DNA of 27,172 nt from Asterionellopsis glacialis. Its lineage: Eukaryota; Bacillariophyta; Plagiogrammaphyceae; Rhaphoneidales; Asterionellopsidaceae. Location of the stretch: positions 1 to 27,172 of the forward strand of contig WKLE02000536.1 of assembly GCA_014885115.2 (NCBI GenBank). The letters run 5' to 3'. Position numbers and translations under genes: made by a program. The notes beneath the pieces were generated by a model. It did no database searches and was not told the origin of the DNA. It worked only from the letters and a program-made list of their open reading frames with translations. Shown one piece after another: positions 18,517 to 27,172 of this stretch (positions are counted from its first letter, which is position 1; each line of letters starts with the position of its first letter).

Positions 18517-21500
18517 ATGCCAAATAACAAAAAGAAAAAAGCAAACATGAAAAAAAGTCAAGTAATTATGAATCACGATGAATTGTCTTCACTCAATTCC
18601 ACAATTTCATCACAATCACCTAATTTATCATCCTCTGCTGCAACAACCACAACAGAAGTTGCAAAGGAAAGTACAGTAGCTTCATCATTTCATGCAATTC
18701 AAAATAAACAACAACATGATGATGATGATGATGAAATGGGAATACTCGTTGCTACTAGTTCCAGTGGTAGTACTCCTACTCATTCATCAAACGAAAATCA
18801 AGTACTTTCACCTGAATCACAACCAGTAGGACAATCGCACTCTTTACCAACTCCCAAACCACAGCAACAACAACAATATCATCAACATACACCACCTGCA
18901 GCTGCCTTTCAATCACTTCCATTAACGAAAGAACGTCCACCTACAAGTCGTTTTCGTGCAATACAGAAAAAGACTGTTATTGATCCATTAGAAGGATTGT
19001 CTTCTTCGAATTCATTGACATCGTTATCACAGTCTACTTCCGTAGTCACGTCAACAGCAGCAGAAGCAGCAGCAGCACCTCCAACTACGGTAGAAACTAC
19101 TACGACAAGGATGACAACTACTGCAATGAGTACAAAACGATCTAGTATTGGTGGGACGGATGACACTCCATTATTTGGAGGTACATCCGCTACTACTTAT
19201 GAAACTCCTACCATGTACAACAACAACAGCAGTAGCAATGCCAGTAACTTTTATGGTGGTGCTACGGCTACTTCACATAATAATTCTTCTTCCGTGATTA
19301 GTAATACCAACAAGGCATTATTTGAAAATTTAAATCGTAATTTTGCTGAAAAGTCATCTACTGACATTGGGTTGTTGGGGGAACAAGCATGTTTAGCATC
19401 CTTTGTGGAAATTTTTTTATCCAACAAGAACCACAATAATAATCGAACGGCAACCACCACCACAACAACAACAACTACTGAAATTCCAGTCATGGTCGTG
19501 GAAGGGTTATGGAAAAATGTGGTATTACCACCCTTATTGGTAGAATCGGACCAATATAATTTAAAAGAAGAAGATCTTATACCTCAAATATGGAATTTAT
19601 TAGAACATGAATTGCAGTATTTAATGAGATCACAACCACAACAACAATCAGGAAAAGCAACTTCGAACAAGAACAAGAACAACAACGCGTATTCCTTTGG
19701 ATCATCTGTTAATTCCTTTCGAAGAAATTCGTCGTCGTCGTCGTCATCATCATCATCATCGTCCACGGCCATGGTTCGAGTTGTACATGGTGTTTATGTA
19801 GAATATGGGCAATACCTTTCCAGTTATTTTGATGTGGAATTATGGAAAACAAGATTTGGTGAATATTTAACCAGAATGTTATTGCAAACAGGTGATCCCT
19901 TGTCGTCGTCATCCTCAGGAACAACAACAACAACAATGACGAGTCCATTACGTACAACTAGTTTTGAAATTGTTACTATTCAAAAATATGCAACACAACA
20001 TATATTGGAACATTTATCGTCGTCGTCGTCATCATGGAACACATTGTCTGATCATAGCAATCACAGTCATACTAATCACAATACGAATATTGTGGCGCAA
20101 TTGTTAACAACACCATTGTTTTTGAAACAAATTTGGAGATTTGGGTTTCCACAAAAGAATGTATTGCAATTGACCAAGGAACATTTGGATAATATTTCCA
20201 AATATTATTATCATCATGGACGGAACAACCATCATGGTACTGTTGCTGCTACCACTACTAGTGCGACTTCCTTGGAGGAGAATGGTGGTGAAAGTGATAG
20301 TTATCATCCTCGTCAGGAACATTATCGTGAAAAAGGTACTGGGCCGTCACGATCATCCTCAAGTGAAGTAGTTAATGCATGGCATGCTTTGTTGGAACAG
20401 GAAGCGGATGGATTGTTATTGGCATTACCCATCTTTTCTTCCACGTACAATTATTATTCAAGTGGTGATGAACGTGATTCTACTGGAAGTAATAGTGGAT
20501 ACCATGGTAATAGTGGATATTTGAGTAGTGGCAATGAAGATACAGGAACTGTGAGTAGTGGCGATACTGGAACTCCTAGTACCAATGCCACTTCTATGGC
20601 AGCCTTGGGCAGTGGACCCATGGCAGCCTTGTCTTCCTTGACAGGAAGTCATCATCGTCGACGTCGTCGATCGAAACAAAAAAGTAACAACACCAATAGT
20701 GGTAATGGTGGTGGTGGAAGTACTAGCAGCGGCGGCAGTGGTCGTGGTGGGCGTAAACGACGTCGATTGTTGCAAAAGTTATTGAAACGTCCAACACAAA
20801 TGTTGGTGTTGGGACGGACCTTGTTTGAATTGGGAAATGCACACCCGGAACGTCGAGCTCAATTATATATCCAATCTTTGGAAATGATGGTACATTTGTT
20901 ATTAGAAGGACATGCCAAAGTCAATAATAAAAGTGATGACGACGACGATGATGATTGTGAGGGTCATCCGAATGGTACAGCCGCAGGTGGTGGTGATGGT
21001 ACAGCAGCATCAGCTGCTGGGAATAGTACCGCAAGTCAAAAAATTCTACATAGGCTATGTGCTTTGCTTTGTGCGGAAAGTTTCATGGCATTGTCTCAAT
21101 GTTTGGCAGAAGCAGAGGCATTGTCGTCCTCCACCAAGAAAACAACTACAGCCGCAGCAAGTATCGCACGGTCAAGATCCTCGTATTCCACCAATTCAGG
21201 AACCTCCATTACCAGAATCAATAATATGGCAGAGTTGGATAACGATATTGAATTACTCACGGCGATGTTTGCACCCGTCTTTGCACACGATATGCAACAA
21301 AAGAATGACCCAACCAATTATCCAGGATTGGAAGATACAGATAATGAATCGGATGATGGTGATTCTTCTACGCAAAATAGTGCCATGCTGAGTCATGCCT
21401 TTTCCGCACGTGACGTTGCCAAAGGCAATCGTGCAGTCCATTGTTTGAAGTTGGCACGGCGTCTACTCAAATGCGGTTCGGCTGGTACAGAAACAGAAGA

Positions 21501-24500
21501 AAGATCATCATTGCAAACTACCATTAAGAAAAAGAAAATGTCGTCCAAAGATACGGAAGAACAAGATGTTGCAGACACAACGAAAACATTCAAATTACTG
21601 AAAGAAAATTTGTATGCACAAGTCAATGATACCATGGGACGGCTCCTCTATGATAAGGAACAATACGGAACGGCAAGAAACATTTTGGAAGAAGCTGCAA
21701 ATCGTAAACGTTCGGTTTTGGCACTGTTAAGAGACGACGACGACGATGGCGAAGAAGGAAATGATACTAATAATGGTAGTAGTGGCCTAGATGTTGCTAC
21801 AGCTTCTAGTAGAGATGGCGATAACATGGATGGGTCTTCTAATGGGAACTCTCCTACGCCAGGTTCCCCTCATAGAGAACCCTTCAAGCGACGACCATCG
21901 CAGGAAGACTTTGTGACGTCGGCAAAGAGTCACTCGTTCTTTACGAGTTGGAGAACGAACAATAGTACTGGTAATGTCTCAGCCATGTCCGCCCATCAAA
22001 ATCATCCATATTATTCTATGCAACATCAATTGCAACGAAAGATTTGTGACAACCTTGCCAAACAGTTGTGTTTGACCCATCGTCTAAGTTTGGAACATCA
22101 AATTAGTGAAATGGAAATGTCCTTGGCTTCCACATTGCAGTACACGGGCTTAGCTATGCATGGTGACTACCCTCATAACCTTGGTGCCCTAACGTGGTTG
22201 CAGGAAGCACTTATCCTCAAAACGATGCATCTAGGCAAAATGGATTTAGAGGTTGCACGGTTACATGAAAGGATGGGGGCAGTCCATGATGATTTGGGAC
22301 AATATGATACTAGTGTATCAAGGTACCGTGAATGCTTACGAATTCGAATGAATTTTTTGAATAAGTCGTGGTCATCCAAATTGTTTAAAACCATTCTAGG
22401 CACCTTGAGACATATGGGTAATGCCTACCGAATGTTGGGAGATTACGACAATGCTGTTGGGTGCTATTGGAAGGTGGCACTAATGTCGCGCAAACAATGG
22501 GATTTCATGCGTCAACAGAATGGAGGAGATGATCAAAGTACCACCTACTTTTGTGGATTTGGAATGGACAGTCATAAAGGTGAATTGTGTCCTGAATTCC
22601 GTAGCTTGCCACTGCCACATTTAGTTTTGGATGAATTGAGAAACAAGGGAAACCGCAATAAAGACAATCGAGATCGCTCGAAAAACAGAGGCAGTGGAAG
22701 TAGTGTGAGCAGTGAAGAAAACCACAGTGATGATGGAAATAATACCGAAGAGCCTTCCCTTCCACTTCGGGCACCTCCTCCATCACCTCATTCACAACGG
22801 ATGAGACTTTCTCAGAAAAAGCCCAACCCAAAAGAGAATGAAATGTTGAGAGAAGCAGCACAAGCCCATCAAACAGTGATTAATCTGTTAAAAGATAAGG
22901 CTAGCAAATCAAAGAGGAATAAAAAAACTTTCGGAATTGAAAATGGGTTACAAAATAGTCCATTGAGTCTAGCCAATCTGACAGCTGATGAAGATATCCC
23001 TTTGTTGCTGTCAGCATCGTACCAGTTGGGTGTAATTCACATGTTTTTCGGTGAATATGGCTCTGCTATTGCCAGACTTGAACATTCCTTGAGAAGTTTG
23101 TGGATTTTAGATCCTTGCAGCTCTGAAAGTAGTAGTGATGGGAGTGCATCTGATGGTTCTACTGTCAGTGGATCTTCCAAGACTCAGGCAAGTAAGCACC
23201 GTCGACGACTTATGAAGCGTATTCAGAAACGCAGTCGGGAAATCTTTGACAAGAATACTGAAGCTGTTGATGAGGAAGGGATTTATCACACATTGGGTTT
23301 GTCTCGTGCCGCATGTAACGAACATGACCGTGCTATTCGGTATTTGCTGACTGCTCTTCGGTATGCACGTCGTACGCATGGGGTTGATTCTCTGAGAGCT
23401 GCAGACATTTTATATGATGCAGGTACGAGTTACTGGTACATGAACGAATATGAAAAGGCTAGCGAGTTTTGGTCAGCGTGCCTCCAAATTCGAATCCTTC
23501 ATCAACCAGATGACGAAAGTAGCAGAAGTACAGCAGACAATGCCCCCAACGAACTTGAATTTGCAAAGACGCTCTTCAACGTGGCGGCATCGCATTGTGC
23601 CATGGGACGTTATACTGATCCAAGAACTACGGCTTGTCTAGAAGATGCCAGGAAGGTTTTTCTGCAGCATTCTGATGACGAGGAGGGGTACTACCTCGAA
23701 GCTGCAAATTGTTCTTTTTATCTTGCACTTGTACATTACTTCCGTGGACTGGGTGTAGGAAATAACCCGAACAACTTGGTCCGAATCGAGATCGAAGACG
23801 GTGTCTTTGAAGAAATGACAGCCGAGCATGCTCGGATTAAGTTACTGGAGACTGCTACTAAACATCTACAAGAAGCGGGAACGATTTACCGAAGTCGTTG
23901 GTATTTGACAACATCAATTGCCTCCGAAGACAAGGGTGATGTTCCTACAGGAGGTCCTATCCTCAAAGCACACTATCTATACTTGCAGGGATCAATTGTA
24001 AATGCTCTTGAGAAGCCTCAACGAGCCATCGGGGCATATGCGCATGCTTGCCACATTTACAAAAGCAACGGAGACACATACTTAGTCTATGCAGCATCTG
24101 TCCTGTACGCCATGGGGCAACTTTATACTACTCTTCCGGATGATACACTGGCACTCAAATGTTTTGATGAATCATTACAGCTCCGACAAAAGCAATTGGG
24201 ACGTAATCATGGTGCAGTCGGTACAGCATTGTTCGAATTGGCTAATATCCATGCTAGACTGAACAATTATTCAATTGGTATTGAAATGTTCCAAGAAGCA
24301 CTTCGCATTCGATTGTTGACAAGTGGTAAAGATAGTGCGAATGTTGCCATGACCTTACTAAAAATGGGCGCATTGCATGCCCGTGAAGGCTATTATGCTG
24401 ATGCTTTGGATCGTTTGGAAGGTGCGTTGCGTATCCGACGAGATCGGGTCAAGCGTGCCAAGAGCAAAAAGCAGCAACAAGAACAAGCAGCCAGGCAAGC

Positions 24501-25947
24501 CTTCGAGGAGTCTATGGATAATGAGTACGCTGTAGACATGGCAAGGTTAGCAGAAATTCAAACTTTAATGACAGAATTGGTAGCTACCGAGGAGATTGAA
24601 TTAGGTATGGTGGTTTACTGCATGGGGAATGTCCATGCTATGTGTAAGGAATATGACACTGCCATCAAGTATTACGAAGAATCCCTTGAGTTACGGCGTA
24701 AATATGTTGCCAATGAAAGTTCGCTTTCTGTCGCTGTTCTTGAGATGCATGTTGCCGATACGCTTCATAACTTGGGACATGTCTACGACGAACTTAACGA
24801 ATACGACAAGGCACTTGAATGTTACCGTGAAGCATTGGCCATTAAACGATGTTATAATGTCACTCAACATGCTGCAGATGAAATGACCAAGTCTCACTCC
24901 TCAAAGAGCAGTAGTATGACGAAAGCACATATTGAAAGTGAAGAACAGATTGTGTTTTACAATGGACAATCTCAAAGTTTATTGACTATTGAAGAAGATG
25001 AAGATGGTTCATCAGGTGGTACTTCTTCTGATCGTCTTGATGGACTTTCCTTCGATCATAATGGTACCCTCTCCTATGCGGCCACTCTTTATCGTATTGG
25101 AACGATCCATTATAGATTAAAAAAGAACAAATTGGCAATAAATTGTTTTGAAACTGCATTAAGGATACGTATTCGTCATTTAGGTTCTGAACACAATGGT
25201 GTCGCACAAGCATTGACAGATATTGGAAATACGTTACGTCGAATTGATAATCGTCAACAAGATGCACTTCAATGTTACAGTGTAGCGCTACGTATCCGTA
25301 ACAAACATTTTGGACCTAGTCATACTGAAGTTGGTAAACTCTTCTTTCGTATGGGATGCTTACATGATTCACGAAAAGACTATGGTCAAGCTGTATCATG
25401 TTATCGTTATGCGGTTCGTGTATATGGTCGTAAATACATCCATACAGTAGGCCAGTCCATGTGTCGTGCTCTGTTTTTACAAAGGATGTCACACAAGTCC
25501 AAAAATACATCATCATCTTCGGCGTTGTCTACATCTGTTGATGATGAATTTTACAACAATCGTGGATCTTTGGAAGACATGATGTTGCCTTCGACCAGGA
25601 TTGGTAATAGTTCCACAACCACAATGGAAGAACGCGATAAAACAAACCGTGATTATTATCTGCAGGTGTCGTCAGCACTTCGCGAGGCTACGAAAAACAA
25701 AACAAGAGCAGATGAAGAAACCATATTGGTAGATTTAGATATTGATTCACCTGAGTGTTGGATAAGTGTTGAACTGTTCCTTTTAGGATTACTTGAACTG
25801 ATGCATATCATGGCAGGTGAGTTAGATGATGTAAAAAAATTATCTGTCCAAAAGACCGCCAAATATTTGGAAACTATTGCTGCAGATGCTATTGTCACAG
25901 CAGAAGATACTGTAGCCTACAACATGCACTATTTGATCCAAGAATAA
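18517..25947 (+). CDS. Giant kinesin-light-chain-type TPR repeat protein
   Basis: One uninterrupted frame encodes 2476 residues from the ATG at 18517; the frame is open further 5' to a TTG at 18508, and a second ATG lies at 18547. The first 1000 residues are low complexity with poly-Gln, poly-Ser, Thr, Asn and Asp runs, plus a basic HHRRRRRSKQKS / RGGRKRRRLLQKLLKR stretch (nt about 20651-20790) that could be a nuclear signal or nucleic-acid contact. Ordered helical segments lie between (VMVVEGLWKNVVLPPLL; MLVLGRTLFELGNAHPERRA). From nt about 22180 come many 42-residue TPR units of kinesin light chain type, each with the pattern LG..(H/Y)...G.Y..A...Y..AL.IR, in blocks at 22180-22500, 23000-23110, 23277-23670, 23960-24460, 24600-24850 and 25075-25450. 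The end is helical and acidic. No motor, kinase or NB-ARC domain is seen. It is probably a scaffold; its partner is unknown. No membrane segment is visible. Confidence 0.9.
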   Translation: MPNNKKKKANMKKSQVIMNHDELSSLNSTISSQSPNLSSSAATTTTEVAKESTVASSFHAIQNKQQHDDDDDEMGILVATSSSGSTPTHSSNENQVLSPESQPVGQSHSLPTPKPQQQQQYHQHTPPAAAFQSLPLTKERPPTSRFRAIQKKTVIDPLEGLSSSNSLTSLSQSTSVVTSTAAEAAAAPPTTVETTTTRMTTTAMSTKRSSIGGTDDTPLFGGTSATTYETPTMYNNNSSSNASNFYGGATATSHNNSSSVISNTNKALFENLNRNFAEKSSTDIGLLGEQACLASFVEIFLSNKNHNNNRTATTTTTTTTTEIPVMVVEGLWKNVVLPPLLVESDQYNLKEEDLIPQIWNLLEHELQYLMRSQPQQQSGKATSNKNKNNNAYSFGSSVNSFRRNSSSSSSSSSSSSTAMVRVVHGVYVEYGQYLSSYFDVELWKTRFGEYLTRMLLQTGDPLSSSSSGTTTTTMTSPLRTTSFEIVTIQKYATQHILEHLSSSSSSWNTLSDHSNHSHTNHNTNIVAQLLTTPLFLKQIWRFGFPQKNVLQLTKEHLDNISKYYYHHGRNNHHGTVAATTTSATSLEENGGESDSYHPRQEHYREKGTGPSRSSSSEVVNAWHALLEQEADGLLLALPIFSSTYNYYSSGDERDSTGSNSGYHGNSGYLSSGNEDTGTVSSGDTGTPSTNATSMAALGSGPMAALSSLTGSHHRRRRRSKQKSNNTNSGNGGGGSTSSGGSGRGGRKRRRLLQKLLKRPTQMLVLGRTLFELGNAHPERRAQLYIQSLEMMVHLLLEGHAKVNNKSDDDDDDDCEGHPNGTAAGGGDGTAASAAGNSTASQKILHRLCALLCAESFMALSQCLAEAEALSSSTKKTTTAAASIARSRSSYSTNSGTSITRINNMAELDNDIELLTAMFAPVFAHDMQQKNDPTNYPGLEDTDNESDDGDSSTQNSAMLSHAFSARDVAKGNRAVHCLKLARRLLKCGSAGTETEERSSLQTTIKKKKMSSKDTEEQDVADTTKTFKLLKENLYAQVNDTMGRLLYDKEQYGTARNILEEAANRKRSVLALLRDDDDDGEEGNDTNNGSSGLDVATASSRDGDNMDGSSNGNSPTPGSPHREPFKRRPSQEDFVTSAKSHSFFTSWRTNNSTGNVSAMSAHQNHPYYSMQHQLQRKICDNLAKQLCLTHRLSLEHQISEMEMSLASTLQYTGLAMHGDYPHNLGALTWLQEALILKTMHLGKMDLEVARLHERMGAVHDDLGQYDTSVSRYRECLRIRMNFLNKSWSSKLFKTILGTLRHMGNAYRMLGDYDNAVGCYWKVALMSRKQWDFMRQQNGGDDQSTTYFCGFGMDSHKGELCPEFRSLPLPHLVLDELRNKGNRNKDNRDRSKNRGSGSSVSSEENHSDDGNNTEEPSLPLRAPPPSPHSQRMRLSQKKPNPKENEMLREAAQAHQTVINLLKDKASKSKRNKKTFGIENGLQNSPLSLANLTADEDIPLLLSASYQLGVIHMFFGEYGSAIARLEHSLRSLWILDPCSSESSSDGSASDGSTVSGSSKTQASKHRRRLMKRIQKRSREIFDKNTEAVDEEGIYHTLGLSRAACNEHDRAIRYLLTALRYARRTHGVDSLRAADILYDAGTSYWYMNEYEKASEFWSACLQIRILHQPDDESSRSTADNAPNELEFAKTLFNVAASHCAMGRYTDPRTTACLEDARKVFLQHSDDEEGYYLEAANCSFYLALVHYFRGLGVGNNPNNLVRIEIEDGVFEEMTAEHARIKLLETATKHLQEAGTIYRSRWYLTTSIASEDKGDVPTGGPILKAHYLYLQGSIVNALEKPQRAIGAYAHACHIYKSNGDTYLVYAASVLYAMGQLYTTLPDDTLALKCFDESLQLRQKQLGRNHGAVGTALFELANIHARLNNYSIGIEMFQEALRIRLLTSGKDSANVAMTLLKMGALHAREGYYADALDRLEGALRIRRDRVKRAKSKKQQQEQAARQAFEESMDNEYAVDMARLAEIQTLMTELVATEEIELGMVVYCMGNVHAMCKEYDTAIKYYEESLELRRKYVANESSLSVAVLEMHVADTLHNLGHVYDELNEYDKALECYREALAIKRCYNVTQHAADEMTKSHSSKSSSMTKAHIESEEQIVFYNGQSQSLLTIEEDEDGSSGGTSSDRLDGLSFDHNGTLSYAATLYRIGTIHYRLKKNKLAINCFETALRIRIRHLGSEHNGVAQALTDIGNTLRRIDNRQQDALQCYSVALRIRNKHFGPSHTEVGKLFFRMGCLHDSRKDYGQAVSCYRYAVRVYGRKYIHTVGQSMCRALFLQRMSHKSKNTSSSSALSTSVDDEFYNNRGSLEDMMLPSTRIGNSSTTTMEERDKTNRDYYLQVSSALREATKNKTRADEETILVDLDIDSPECWISVELFLLGLLELMHIMAGELDDVKKLSVQKTAKYLETIAADAIVTAEDTVAYNMHYLIQE
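19728..19764 (+). repeat. Poly-Ser coding microsatellite (TCG/TCA)n in the TPR gene
   Basis: A run of TCG then TCA codons encodes about 13 serines. Similar short Ser, Thr, Gln and Asp runs lie at about 18715-18735, 19450-19480, 19907-19935 and 20020-20034. All keep the frame open, and the mix of synonymous codons suggests age. Confidence 0.7.
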
Positions 25948-26862
25948 TGCAATATAACTTTTAAAAAAGGAAAGCGGGTACTTTCACGATATCAATATAT
26001 AGTACATACTTCGTACGTACATAGAGTTTTATAGTAGGTAGTACCGGGTAGTTGGAAAGCAATAGGAATATATAGTATACATAGGATAATAACAAGCAGG
26101 CTAAATAATTAGTGCGTTATCATCCGTCTTTTGTTGCATAAACCTTCTCTGGGAACGATTGATGTGCAATCTCTTTTTTTTCAGAAATGTGCTTTTTTTT
26201 TTTTAAATGTGTGAGGCATTGCCAGCTTTCAAGCAAACAGGCAGACGGTGTTGCCGGCTGTCTTTTATGATTGCGTTTTTGTTGGCGATAAGCAGATGAA
26301 TATGGTACCACCACTACAAATACAGATTAAGTACGTAGGACAAAATACCTCATGTCCTTGATTCGCTAATCTACCATTCCACATGTAAATAAAATATTTT
26401 TTTGTAGAATATGTACGTTTTAGTTAGTAAGATAGACAATCGACTTGAGACAGAAAAGGCGACCACACCAATCAAGAATAACATCAAATTTAAGTGTTGG
26501 TAAATTTTGCAATTATTTAATTGTGTTACAAGGGTTGGATCAATCATCAGAATATATTCATAGTATGTTTTTAAATCCATCCAAATTTATAGAAAAAATT
26601 TGCCTTAAACTTACCGATACATCAAATTTCTGGCGATAGTAGAAGATTTTCACATTTTTCTTCTCTCTGGTTTTTAGTGGACAGTACATTGAAACACGAA
26701 ACAACCGAACCACCGACCGCACACGATAGAACTTGTGTCTCTCATATAAATTGCGAAATAGAGAGCACATTACCACACCACAGCACCACATAGAATTAAT
26801 CACCCGTCACCTTTTGAAGCATCACAAAAGAATTCTTTTGTTTTACATTATAATCTCAAATC
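25948..26862. promoter_or_regulatory. Intergenic region between the TPR gene and the membrane protein gene
   Basis: 915 bases with no supported gene. It holds the TPR 3' UTR and the promoter of the 26863 gene. GTACCGGGTA occurs near 26041 and GGTACC at about 26305. T-runs at about 26174-26204 and 26397-26404 are simple sequence. Confidence 0.5.
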
Positions 26863-27172
26863 ATGATGAAAGTTGATCCAGAATATGAGTCTTTACCCAT
26901 CACAGTTACTGCACTTGAAGAGGAGGAAAAGGAAAGTCTTACAAAGAAACGATCTTCTGGTCGCCATGAAGGAAACAAAGCCTTGTTTTGGTTTTTATTT
27001 GTAGCCACACTTGTTGTTCTTGCCCTGGTAGCCAGACCAATGATTTTTAATTCCTCGCCATCAGACGAATCATCATCGGCAACTTCGTCGTCATCTGTTA
27101 CACGTCCTAATAACCACCCCGATAACGATGATCCATTGTCATTGTCGTTCTCCTCCTCCTCCTCCTCCTCCT
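26863..27172 (+). CDS. Type II membrane or secreted protein, N-terminal part (runs off the right edge)
   Basis: The plus strand is open from ATG 26863 (a second ATG follows at once at 26866) to the window end, 103 codons with no stop. Residues 1-39 are charged and cytosol-like, ending in basic KKRSSGRH. A hydrophobic segment LFWFLFVATLVVLALVA lies at about 41-57. The rest is a Ser/Asp/Asn-rich, disordered luminal-type stretch ending in a TCC microsatellite that encodes poly-Ser. A short cytosolic tail, one signal anchor and a Ser-rich stem is the usual layout of Golgi glycosyltransferases, sulfotransferases and similar type II proteins. The catalytic domain is beyond the window, so the function is unknown. 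Confidence 0.7.
   Translation, partial: MMKVDPEYESLPITVTALEEEEKESLTKKRSSGRHEGNKALFWFLFVATLVVLALVARPMIFNSSPSDESSSATSSSSVTRPNNHPDNDDPLSLSFSSSSSSS

Noticed and set aside
19728..19764. CRISPR or other functional array from short repeated units
   Set aside because: These are in-frame trinucleotide runs without spacers.

Overview
This window is nuclear DNA from a microalga, almost certainly a diatom (the species cannot be named from sequence alone). The evidence is AT-rich DNA with large intergenic gaps, few and short GT-AG introns, a plastid-targeting presequence with the diatom ASAFVP motif (5783-6727), a eukaryotic nitrate reductase, and a decayed Ty1/copia-type gag-pol similar to elements common in diatoms. 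It is not bacterial: there are no operons, ribosome binding sites or CRISPR arrays.

Layout. At the left edge is the start of a minus-strand gene whose visible end matches the urea transporter signature (1-594, partial). After a 1.6 kb gap comes a complete, intronless assimilatory nitrate reductase (2179-4803, minus). It is divergent to a plastid-targeted ferredoxin-reductase-like flavoprotein (5783-6727, plus), and the two share a 979-base upstream region. Convergent to that gene is the most striking gene of the window, a two-exon ubiquitin-nickel superoxide dismutase fusion (7122-8020, minus). Its Ub Gly-Gly lies directly before the His-Cys-x-x-Pro-Cys nickel hook, so a deubiquitinase cut would produce the histidine N-terminus the enzyme needs. 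Next is a low-complexity protein with a conserved C-terminal domain split by one intron (9311-11823, plus), convergent with a secretory-pathway SET-domain protein carrying a long poly-Glu insert (12070-13704, minus).

From 13705 to 18516 is 4.8 kb of repeat-rich DNA. It holds clustered inverted and direct repeats, the broken 5' half of a copia retrotransposon (15207-16704), and a second decayed coding sequence that I cannot identify (16688-17440). After it comes a very large intronless protein with kinesin-light-chain-type TPR repeats (18517-25947, plus). The start of a type II membrane or secreted protein (26863-27172, plus, partial) closes the window.

The left third groups genes connected by nitrogen and metals: a urea transporter-like gene, a Mo/Fe nitrate reductase, a plastid flavoprotein and a Ni-SOD. 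Shared regulation is an inference. Reading frames, splice signals and motifs were read directly from the sequence; family assignments come from recalled motif knowledge, without database searches.
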